DNA of 64,000 nt, from NCBI GenBank assembly GCA_943788405.1, contig CALSQD010000002.1:1023501-1087500 (forward strand), given 5' to 3'. A program made the position numbers and the translations under genes. The notes under the pieces were generated by a model that saw only the letters and a list, made by a program, of their open reading frames with translations, ran no database searches and was not told where the DNA came from. Shown here one piece after another: positions 57,505 to 64,000 of this stretch (its first letter is position 1; the number at the start of each line of letters is the position of its first letter). The stretch is from an uncultured Flavobacteriales bacterium. Lineage in GTDB: Bacteria > Bacteroidota > Bacteroidia > Flavobacteriales > BACL11.

Positions 57505-58062
57505 CTAGAAACTTAATTTATTCTTCTCCAAGTAATCTTCCCAGTTCCACATAAAATGCTTCAATAAGTTTTTCAACTCATTATAAAAGATCGGATTAGG
57601 TTTATTTTTTCTCTTAAATAAATCCCCTTGGAATTCATTAATATTATATTTTTCAAAAATTCCATAAGCCATAGCACTTATTGCATATTCATTTTCAACT
57701 AATAATTCATTAAAATAATTTTCATAATCCAAAAAACGCTCAATTGCTAAATTCTGCTCATTATCAGGAAGTTCTTTATGCATTTCATCTAAAACAAAAC
57801 CTCTTAAAATAGCGGATTCCTTTTCCTCAAAATAAGTACTTAACCCCTGTAAATTACCTAAAAAAACAATATTCCTAAACCACTCAACATCAAGGTTTGT
57901 TAAATTAGGATTATCCTCTAAGTTGTTATTATTATTGATAAAATCCTTAATCTCAACAAAACCAACTTCAATTACATTATTGAGTAAATTCACATAAATA
58001 GCAGCTGCCAGTTTTGCTTTTACTTTTTTCTTTTTTGATAATAAACCTAAAAACTTTATCAT
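57505..58062 (-). CDS. Unknown cytoplasmic protein, last of the six-gene run
   Basis: Family not recognised. 185 aa, mostly helical, with a basic start (MIKFLGLLSKKKKVKAKL), no signal peptide, Asn/Glu-rich loops and several aromatic residues near the end (HFMWNWEDYL). It starts five bases after the L-2-hydroxyglutarate oxidase stop, so it is co-transcribed, but nothing in the sequence gives a function. Confidence 0.75.
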   Translation of the reverse strand: MIKFLGLLSKKKKVKAKLAAAIYVNLLNNVIEVGFVEIKDFINNNNNLEDNPNLTNLDVEWFRNIVFLGNLQGLSTYFEEKESAILRGFVLDEMHKELPDNEQNLAIERFLDYENYFNELLVENEYAISAMAYGIFEKYNINEFQGDLFKRKNKPNPIFYNELKNLLKHFMWNWEDYLEKNKLSF

Positions 58063-58067
58063 ATCAA

Positions 58068-59273
58068 TTATAGATTAAAATGTGATTTTGCTTCTTCCAT
58101 TATTTGTTTTCCAATAGCTAAACAAGCTGTTGCTGCTGGAGAAGGTGCATTTAACACATGTATATTCTTTTTATTTTTTATTATTTTAAAATCATCAATT
58201 ACCTCTCCATCTCTACCTAAAGCCATGGCTCTTACACCACTTCTACCCTCAACAATATCCTCCATCTTAAGGGTTGGCATCATTTTTTGTAATTCTTTCA
58301 AAAATAGAGTTTTTGAGAACGCTCTTTTATACTCATTGAGTCCAAATTTCCAATGATTTATGAACAATCGCCAAGTACCCACAAAACCAAGAGCTTGCAA
58401 AGTATCCTTAAAACTAAAATCAGTTTTATTATATCCTTCTCTTTTAAAGGTAAAAACAGCATTTGGCCCACACTCAATATCTCCATTCGTCATTCGTGTA
58501 AAGTGCACCCCCAAAAACGGAAACTCAGGATTAGGAACAGGATAAACTAAACTATTTACTTTACTTTTTGCAGCATCTGAAAGCTCATAATAATCTCCTC
58601 TGAACCCTACAATTTGCATATCCAATTTTACTTTATCTTTTGTTGCTAACCTATCGGCAAACAAACCACCGCAAAAAACAATATGCTTTGCTTTAAACTC
58701 TCCTTTAGATGTTTTAATTTCTACATCACTATAATCCTGCACCTCACAATCAGTGATCACTTTACTTTTCGGATTTATAGCAAGAACTTGCTCTGCCAAT
58801 TTATTTGTTATTCCTCTATAATCTATAATTCCTGCTTCAGGAACCCAAAGCGCTTTTAGTCCTTCAACATTAGGTTCAATCTTTTTAAACTCCACAGGGT
58901 TTAATAAAGATAAGCCTTTCAACCCATTCTTTTCTCCATTAGCTTTTAAACCCTCTAATCGTTCTGCTTCTGCAGAATTTATAGCTACAACAATTTTCCC
59001 GCAAATATCATACTTTACATTATTTGTTTTGGCAAACTCAATTAGGTCTTTCCTTCCCTCAACACAATTTTTAGCTTTTAAAGAACCATTCTTATAATAT
59101 AAACCAGAATGTATAACCCCTGAATTTCTTCCGGTTTGATGAAAAGCTAATTCTTTTTCTTTTTCAAAAACTACAATTGCTAATTTTGGGAACTCAACTT
59201 GAATTTGATAAGCTGTTGCTAGCCCAACAATTCCACCTCCAATTACTGCTATGTCAAACTGATTATCCTTCAT
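58068..59273 (-). CDS. lhgO: L-2-hydroxyglutarate oxidase LhgO
   Basis: 401-aa FAD-dependent oxidase of the DAO superfamily that turns L-2-hydroxyglutarate into 2-oxoglutarate, a metabolite-repair reaction at the membrane. The Rossmann motif GGGIVGLATAYQI lies at about residues 11-23, then HQTGRNSGVIHSGLYY, VPEAGIIDYRGIT, and the C-terminal GRSGVRAMALGRDGEVIDD and NAPSPAATACLAIG, which fit LhgO rather than glycerol-3-phosphate dehydrogenase. Nine bases after the DUF5777 gene. Confidence 0.93.
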   Translation of the reverse strand: MKDNQFDIAVIGGGIVGLATAYQIQVEFPKLAIVVFEKEKELAFHQTGRNSGVIHSGLYYKNGSLKAKNCVEGRKDLIEFAKTNNVKYDICGKIVVAINSAEAERLEGLKANGEKNGLKGLSLLNPVEFKKIEPNVEGLKALWVPEAGIIDYRGITNKLAEQVLAINPKSKVITDCEVQDYSDVEIKTSKGEFKAKHIVFCGGLFADRLATKDKVKLDMQIVGFRGDYYELSDAAKSKVNSLVYPVPNPEFPFLGVHFTRMTNGDIECGPNAVFTFKREGYNKTDFSFKDTLQALGFVGTWRLFINHWKFGLNEYKRAFSKTLFLKELQKMMPTLKMEDIVEGRSGVRAMALGRDGEVIDDFKIIKNKKNIHVLNAPSPAATACLAIGKQIMEEAKSHFNL

Positions 59274-59282
59274 ATTGAGTTC

Positions 59283-60134
59283 TTATTTTTTAAGGGTAAA
59301 AACTCTAGAAATATTAAAGCCAAAATAAATATCTCCTTTCAGCCAATTCCCATTCGTTTCATGAATAAGGGCTCTCTCAAACATTGCTGCAGAATTACTT
59401 AAATGCAATTGAAAAACATGACCTCCTGTTTCAATATCCAATCCTACAGAAAGTGGATTAATAGTGTTGCTTTCATTTAATTGCAAAAAATATTCTGCAT
59501 TGAATGAGATTCTGGAACTAAATTTATGCCTTGCACCTAAACCAACAGAAAGCAAATCATGATCTTCCCCCACAATAACTACATTTTTATGCACTACTGT
59601 TGGGCTCAGTTGAACTGACAAATTGCTATTTATTTTTTGAGCAATCAATAACTGATGAGCATAACTCATTAGGTCAGTAAGCTCAAAACTTTCTAGCTTC
59701 ATATCTTCACTAGTTGCTTGTTTAAAAAAAACAGAAGAATACCAAACTATACTAACAGGAAATGCTTTTTCCCCTTTGCTTTGGCTTACTAATTTTATTT
59801 TTGAATTTGCATCAATTGTTTTCAAAAATGAACTTCTACCCAAACCTACAGAAGCCCAATCATTCACACCATAATCCAAGGCAAATCGCACTTGAGAATT
59901 ATCAAGTCCGTATAAATTATATCCTCCAGAATTTAAAGGCCCAAACCTATGCTGAATTAGAAAAAGTAAATCACCTTGATTTACAAGTTCAACCGATTGA
60001 CCATTTACAATTTTTACATCCTTAAAAGTAGAGCTGATTTTGTAATTCGCATCATCATCTAGCAATTGCAACAAATCATCTTGAGCAAAGATAGTTATAT
60101 TACAAAAAAGTAAAATTATTAGTATTCTCTTCAT
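59283..60134 (-). CDS. DUF5777 family outer-membrane beta-barrel protein
   Basis: 283-aa exported protein: signal peptide (MKRILIILLFCNITIFAQ), then alternating strands with FLIQHRFGPLNSGGYNLYGLD, VRFALDYGVNDWASVGLGRS, LSVGLGARHKFSSRISFNAEY and the end WLKGDIYFGFNISRVF. This is the DUF5777 barrel pattern; function unknown. It begins on the base after the YceI stop, following a cytochrome lipoprotein, a grouping that suggests a shared envelope redox or lipid task. Confidence 0.85.
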   Translation of the reverse strand: MKRILIILLFCNITIFAQDDLLQLLDDDANYKISSTFKDVKIVNGQSVELVNQGDLLFLIQHRFGPLNSGGYNLYGLDNSQVRFALDYGVNDWASVGLGRSSFLKTIDANSKIKLVSQSKGEKAFPVSIVWYSSVFFKQATSEDMKLESFELTDLMSYAHQLLIAQKINSNLSVQLSPTVVHKNVVIVGEDHDLLSVGLGARHKFSSRISFNAEYFLQLNESNTINPLSVGLDIETGGHVFQLHLSNSAAMFERALIHETNGNWLKGDIYFGFNISRVFTLKK

Positions 60135-60650
60135 TTATATTTTCTTTAGTTCTGCTTTTACTGTTATTTCAATTTCTTCAGCAATATTATACATTACCAC
60201 TCTAGGTATTTTAATTTTATAATCCTTTAACTGAACAACAAAAATTGCATTAACAATTACGCTATCATCTAACTTCTCTAAACTGCCTTTTACTTCAACT
60301 TTATTTTCTACTCCATGAATTTTTAAAGTTCCTGTTGCTGTAGCGTCCTCAATTAATTCTGCTATAATCCCTAAAAAAGAGGCTTTAGGAAACTTATCCG
60401 TCTCCAAATAATTCTCATTAAAATGTTCTTGCATTAATGGTTTTGGGAAAATAAAATCTGCAACATTTAATTGAAAAACCAATTGCTTAGTTGCATCATC
60501 ATACACTGCACTTACATTAGTATTTACTGCTGATATATCTTCCAAAGGAGCCTCAGAAAAAAAAGAGATACTAGCCGTTTTAGTTAAATACTGTTGTGCT
60601 TGGGTAGCAGCAGAAAGAAACAATAATATGATTATAAATATTTTATTCAC
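60135..60650 (-). CDS. YceI-like periplasmic protein
   Basis: 171-aa protein with signal peptide (MNKIFIIILLFLSAATQA) and a lipocalin-like YceI domain: ISFFSEAPLEDISAVNTNV, the LVFQLNVADFIFPKPLMQEHFNENYL core, TGTLKIHGVENKVEVKG, and a short end. YceI proteins bind isoprenoid lipids such as quinone chains. The start overlaps the cytochrome gene by eight bases; the barrel gene follows with no gap. Confidence 0.92.
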   Translation of the reverse strand: MNKIFIIILLFLSAATQAQQYLTKTASISFFSEAPLEDISAVNTNVSAVYDDATKQLVFQLNVADFIFPKPLMQEHFNENYLETDKFPKASFLGIIAELIEDATATGTLKIHGVENKVEVKGSLEKLDDSVIVNAIFVVQLKDYKIKIPRVVMYNIAEEIEITVKAELKKI

Positions 60651-60960
60651 AGTTAGCCCAGTTTTTTACAATGTCAATGTCTTCCTGACTCATTTCAGGA
60701 AATCCATAAGGTGGCATTGACTTATTTACAACTCTTTCCTTCAATAAATAATTATCCAAGGCTCCTATAACTCCCTCATATGAATCAAGTACAGCAGGTC
60801 TATTAGAGGATTCATTATGACAACTAATACAATTATTTTCAATTATGGGTTTAACTAAATCAGAAAACTCTTTTTCATCAGGGGTACAAACAGGAATAAT
60901 CTCATTATAAGTACATGAAGTAAAAGTGAGCACACTAAAAAAAAAGAGAATTCTTATCAT
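60643..60960 (-). CDS. Monohaem cytochrome c-like lipoprotein
   Basis: 105-aa protein with a lipoprotein signal (LFFFSVLTFTSC, lipid Cys16) and one haem c site CISCH at residues 44-48. MPPYGFPEM near residue 82 supplies a possible methionine ligand, and the end is IDIVKNWANC. It resembles the C-type cytochrome caps of Bacteroidetes surface proteins. Probably an electron carrier on the periplasmic side. It may have its own promoter four bases before the ATG. Eight-base overlap with yceI. Confidence 0.88.
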   Translation of the reverse strand: MIRILFFFSVLTFTSCTYNEIIPVCTPDEKEFSDLVKPIIENNCISCHNESSNRPAVLDSYEGVIGALDNYLLKERVVNKSMPPYGFPEMSQEDIDIVKNWANCE

Positions 60961-60964
60961 ATAG

Positions 60965-60972
60965 CAAAACTA
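60965..60972 (-). promoter_or_regulatory. -7 promoter box (TAGTTTTG) for the cytochrome gene
   Basis: Exact TAnnTTTG match on the minus strand inside the 18-base gap after the MFS gene, four bases from the cytochrome ATG at 60960. Transcription would start at the ATG. Confidence 0.5.
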
Positions 60973-60978
60973 CAAAAT

Positions 60979-62226
60979 CTAATTTTTATTTACTGATTTA
61001 ATATCAGCTCTATTAAATAAAATAAATCCTATCAACAAAAGAATAACCACAACCCAAAGTGCCATTTGTTGACTATGAAATTTGGTGACAATCCCAAAAA
61101 GTAAAGGGCCTAAAAAAGAAGTTGCTTTTCCTGTAAGTGCAAAAAAACCAAAAAATTCATTTTGCTTTTCTTTAGGAGTAAGTCTTGCCATTAAGGAACG
61201 ACTACAGGATTGGTTAGGCCCAACCATTAATCCTAAAAGCACTCCTGCAACCCAAAACCACTGTTTAGGGTGAGTTGTTTCTGGCGAAATATAGGCAATT
61301 AAAGTAGCAACTATTAACACTACTAATGAAATATTAATCACCTTGTTTGCTCCAATTTTATCTTCAATATAACCAAACAAAAATGAACCTGCACCAGCAC
61401 ATAAATTAAGGACTATTCCAAGCATCATTACTTCTTCAAAAGTAAAATCCAAAGTACCTACAGCATACACTCCACCTAGTGCGAAAATAGTAATTAGTCC
61501 ATCATTAAAAAATAAGCGTGCAATCAGAAACCTAGATATCTCTCTGTAGTTAGCAATACTTTTGAAAGTATCCTTTATCGATTTAAAGGAGGAACTAATG
61601 TGTTGCTTTTCCAGTTTCTCTCTTTTACTATCTTTAACAAATAAAAAGGTTGGAATACTAAAAAGCAAAAACCAAACACCAACCAAAATATTTATCTTTC
61701 TTATCTCATCAGGATTATTAATATCAAACAAGAGAAGAGAAAGAAATAAGGCTAGCAAACCACCAACAAAACCTAATCCCCAAGCATAGCCTGAAATTCT
61801 ACCAATATTATCAGTATTTGACAAATCTGGCAAGTAAGAATTACAGAAAACACTACCCATTTCAAAAGCAATATTTGCAATTATAAAACATGATAAAGCA
61901 AAATAAACATCCCCTACATTTGGGAAATATAATAAAATTGAGAAAATAGCACAGATCCAAGTTGCAGTAATTAAGAAGAACTTGCGATATCCACCTTTAT
62001 CAGCTAAAGCGCCAAGTATAGGAGAAAGAAGCGAAACTACTATAGCAGTAATAGCAATTGCATTGCTCCATAAAAAAGTACCTTCTTGTTCATTAGGAGC
62101 AATTACTTTAACAAAAAAGGCACTATAAATAAAAGTAACTATAATAGTAGTAAAAGGTTGATTTGCAAAATCGTAAAACGACCATGCTAAAACCTCCTTC
62201 CTATTCTTAATTTTAAAAATACTCAT
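60979..62226 (-). CDS. MFS transporter, UMF1 (VPS22/Atg22-like) family
   Basis: 415-aa permease with about 12 helices. The start KNRKEVLAWSFYDFANQPF is typical of the UMF1 group, followed by SPILGALADKGGYRKFFL and the second-half loop LGLMVGPNQSCSRSLMARLTPKEK. Substrate unknown. The start is the ATG at 62226; an in-frame TTG at 62244 is the end of a near-consensus -7 box (TATTATTG, 62249-62242). First gene of the six-gene run to 57505. Confidence 0.88.
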   Translation of the reverse strand: MSIFKIKNRKEVLAWSFYDFANQPFTTIIVTFIYSAFFVKVIAPNEQEGTFLWSNAIAITAIVVSLLSPILGALADKGGYRKFFLITATWICAIFSILLYFPNVGDVYFALSCFIIANIAFEMGSVFCNSYLPDLSNTDNIGRISGYAWGLGFVGGLLALFLSLLLFDINNPDEIRKINILVGVWFLLFSIPTFLFVKDSKREKLEKQHISSSFKSIKDTFKSIANYREISRFLIARLFFNDGLITIFALGGVYAVGTLDFTFEEVMMLGIVLNLCAGAGSFLFGYIEDKIGANKVINISLVVLIVATLIAYISPETTHPKQWFWVAGVLLGLMVGPNQSCSRSLMARLTPKEKQNEFFGFFALTGKATSFLGPLLFGIVTKFHSQQMALWVVVILLLIGFILFNRADIKSVNKN

Positions 62227-62241
62227 CAAATTTGTAAAAGC

Positions 62242-62249
62242 CAATAATA
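62242..62249 (-). promoter_or_regulatory. Near-consensus -7 box (TATTATTG) for the MFS operon
   Basis: One mismatch to TAnnTTTG, 15 bases before the ATG at 62226 on the minus strand. It contains the in-frame TTG that would otherwise be read as a start. Confidence 0.4.
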
Positions 62250-62296
62250 CACAATTTATTTCAGAAAACTAATTTAACTTATCCCCTTAAAAATTA

Positions 62297-62304
62297 TACA
62301 TTTG
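62297..62304 (+). promoter_or_regulatory. -7 promoter box (TACATTTG) for the DUF5606-peptidase pair
   Basis: Exact TAnnTTTG match 19 bases before the ATG at 62324. Confidence 0.6.
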
Positions 62305-62323
62305 CATTCCAAAAAATAAACAA

Positions 62324-62761
62324 ATGAACTTAGAAGGCATTATCAATGTTGCTGGGAAACCAGGACTTTACAAAGTAGTTTCACAAGGAAATAATACAGT
62401 AATTGTTGAATCATTTACTGATGGAAAGAAAACTCCTTTATATTCTCACAACCAAGCAAACATGCTTGAAGAAATAGGAATATATACTTATGACGACACA
62501 AAACCTTTATCTGAAATATTTGATGAGATTGCAAAAAAAGAAAATGGAGAGCAAGCTTTAAGTCATAAAGCTTCAACTAACCAGTTAACAGCTTATTTTA
62601 GAGAAATACTTACTGATTATGATGAAGATAGGGTTTATATTTCTGACATCAAAAAAGTAATTCAATGGTATAATGCAATGCAAAAAAAAGGATTAATTGA
62701 ATTGCCAAAAGCAGAAAAAAAAGCTACTAAAAAGAAAATAACTACTCCAGAAAAAAAATAA
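62324..62761 (+). CDS. DUF5606 family protein
   Basis: 145-aa small basic protein. MNLEGIINVAGKPGLYKVVS, VIVESFTDGKKTPLYSHNQA and LSEIFDEIAKKE are the family's N-terminal half; the tail (KKATKKKITTPEKK) is Lys-rich and may bind nucleic acid. Members are found in many Bacteroidetes without known function. The next gene starts two bases after the stop, so it is co-transcribed with the M3 peptidase. Confidence 0.88.
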   Translation: MNLEGIINVAGKPGLYKVVSQGNNTVIVESFTDGKKTPLYSHNQANMLEEIGIYTYDDTKPLSEIFDEIAKKENGEQALSHKASTNQLTAYFREILTDYDEDRVYISDIKKVIQWYNAMQKKGLIELPKAEKKATKKKITTPEKK

Positions 62762-62763
62762 TT

Positions 62764-64000
62764 ATGCAAAATACAATTGCAATACCAACAAGACCAAAAA
62801 GAAAATTTGTTCCTGAAGATTTAATCATTGACTCTTGGGATAAAATCAAATCTTTATTTGATAATTTAGTAGAAAGAAAAATCTCTTCAGCTACTGAATT
62901 AGAACAATGGATGTTAGACCAATCAGAACTTGCAGCAGTTTTAGAAGAGGATATGGCTTGGCGTTATATCAAAATGAATATTGATACAACTGATAAAAAA
63001 TTAGGAGATCGTTTTTCATTCTGGATAAAAGAAATCTCACCAAATACAGCTCCTTACTCACACAAGTTAAATGTGAAGTTAGTGGAAAGCCCTTATTTGA
63101 AAGAGTTAGATCAAGAAAAATATCGCATCTATTTAAGAAGTGTGAAAAAGCAAATTGAAATTTTCCGTGAAGAAAATATTCCTTTGTTTACAGTAATGGA
63201 AGAAAAGCAACAAAAATATGGTGCTATCTCTGCAAAAATGTCAATAGAAGTTGATGGTGAGAAATTGACCATGCAAAAAGCGGCACAATTATTAAAAAGT
63301 ACTGACAGAACAAAAAGAGAAGAAGTCTACAATAAAATTAGTGCGAGAAGATTACAAGACGAAAAAGTATTGGACGATTTGTTTGATGAGTTAATTGCAT
63401 TAAGACAGGAAATTGCAAAAAATGCTGGCTTTGAAAATTATCGTGATTATATGTTTGCTGCTATGGGGCGTTTTGATTACACCCCAAAAGATTGTTTCAA
63501 TTTTCATGATGCTATTGCACAAGAAATTGTTCCTATTATCAATTCATTTGAACAAAAAAGAAAAGATAAACTAGGATACACTTCATATAAACCTTGGGAT
63601 ACAGCTGTTGATGTTGATGGATTAGCACCTTTAAAACCATTTGAAGGAGGTACTGAACTAACTGATTTATCAGTTGAATGTTTTAATAGATTAAGACCTT
63701 ATTTTGGTGAATGTCTTTCAACTATGAAAGCCATGAAACACTTGGATTTAGAATCAAAAAACGGGAAAGCTCCAGGAGGTTTTATGTATCCACTTTATGA
63801 AATTGGTGTTCCTTTTATTTATATGAATGCAGTTGGTTCTCAAAGGGATTTAGTAACTATGGTTCATGAAGGAGGTCATGCTGTCCACTCATTTTTGAGC
63901 AGAGATTTAGCAATGACTGAATTCAAGTCAACTCCTTCTGAAGTTGCTGAATTAGCATCAATGGCTATGGAACTTTTATCCATGGATCATTGGAATGTAT
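62764..64000 (+). CDS. M3 family oligoendopeptidase (3' end off window)
   Basis: Zinc peptidase of the M3 (thimet/oligopeptidase F) family that cleaves short peptides in the cytoplasm. The frame is open from the ATG at 62764 to the right edge, giving 412 residues of an expected 560-580. The zinc site HEGGH lies at residues 368-372 in the context LVTMVHEGGHAVHSFLS, with the downstream glutamate in PSEVAELASMAMELL. No signal peptide. Confidence 0.93.
   Translation, partial: MQNTIAIPTRPKRKFVPEDLIIDSWDKIKSLFDNLVERKISSATELEQWMLDQSELAAVLEEDMAWRYIKMNIDTTDKKLGDRFSFWIKEISPNTAPYSHKLNVKLVESPYLKELDQEKYRIYLRSVKKQIEIFREENIPLFTVMEEKQQKYGAISAKMSIEVDGEKLTMQKAAQLLKSTDRTKREEVYNKISARRLQDEKVLDDLFDELIALRQEIAKNAGFENYRDYMFAAMGRFDYTPKDCFNFHDAIAQEIVPIINSFEQKRKDKLGYTSYKPWDTAVDVDGLAPLKPFEGGTELTDLSVECFNRLRPYFGECLSTMKAMKHLDLESKNGKAPGGFMYPLYEIGVPFIYMNAVGSQRDLVTMVHEGGHAVHSFLSRDLAMTEFKSTPSEVAELASMAMELLSMDHWNV

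Overview
The window is an AT-rich chromosomal segment of a member of the Bacteroidota, most likely class Flavobacteriia (for example a marine lineage near Cryomorphaceae or Crocinitomicaceae; the family is inference). Four things point there. There are secreted proteins with type IX secretion (T9SS) type A tails, and others with gliding-motility-associated type B C-terminal domains. There is a moxR-bat aerotolerance operon and a TonB receptor with a carboxypeptidase-like N-terminal domain. Upstream of many genes lies the Bacteroidetes -7 promoter element TAnnTTTG, with no clear Shine-Dalgarno sequences. No tRNA, rRNA, CRISPR array, transposase or phage module is visible. The DNA is mostly ordinary core chromosome with a few accessory patches.

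Layout. 1-2139 (minus): truA followed by an ABC exporter that runs off the left edge. 2269-10216 (plus): an eight-gene operon, moxR, DUF58 protein, membrane protein, batA, batB, batC, batD, batE. 10319-21657 (plus): a small secreted protein, two giant surface proteins (1745 and 1717 aa) and a phosphodiesterase, joined end to end. 21654-25316: DUF4293 protein (minus), rho, and a T9SS type A protein. 25317-29102: a gene-poor stretch, then a small protein, ftsE, murB and a RecD-like helicase. 29103-29815: a frameshifted secreted-protein gene and palindromic repeats. 29816-36799 (minus): dnaX, an M16 peptidase and monomeric isocitrate dehydrogenase. 36954-42925 (plus): rpsF-rpsR-rplI, aconitase, and an Omp28-like T9SS protein.

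42960-47429: SulP transporter, DoxX and MarR genes (minus), a divergent membrane protein, a repeat-rich 316-base spacer, three overlapping tiny membrane-protein genes, and an HsdR-N-like nuclease-fold protein. 47443-54778 (plus): holA, a TonB-dependent receptor, pyrG, yidC, and a DUF2200 gene whose C-terminus is cut off by a one-base frameshift. 54788-55989 (minus): DUF456 protein and mqnA. 56079-57422: purB. 57505-62226 (minus): a six-gene run of MFS transporter, monohaem cytochrome lipoprotein, YceI, DUF5777 barrel, L-2-hydroxyglutarate oxidase and an unknown protein. 62324-64000 (plus): DUF5606 protein and an M3 peptidase cut by the right edge.

How the genes work together. The bat operon encodes a membrane VWA/TPR complex with a MoxR chaperone ATPase. 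The large surface proteins and T9SS cargo form the cell-surface layer. Aconitase and isocitrate dehydrogenase are consecutive TCA enzymes encoded about 6 kb apart. dnaX and holA both encode clamp-loader subunits. Seventeen exact TAnnTTTG boxes correct several gene starts and suggest leaderless or nearly leaderless mRNAs for some genes.

I found no convincing large undescribed system. The best leads are the repeat-bounded insertion that gives a promoter to a three-gene cassette of tiny membrane proteins (46021-47014), the two frameshifted genes, the dispersed terminator/promoter repeat, and the cytochrome/YceI/DUF5777 operon.
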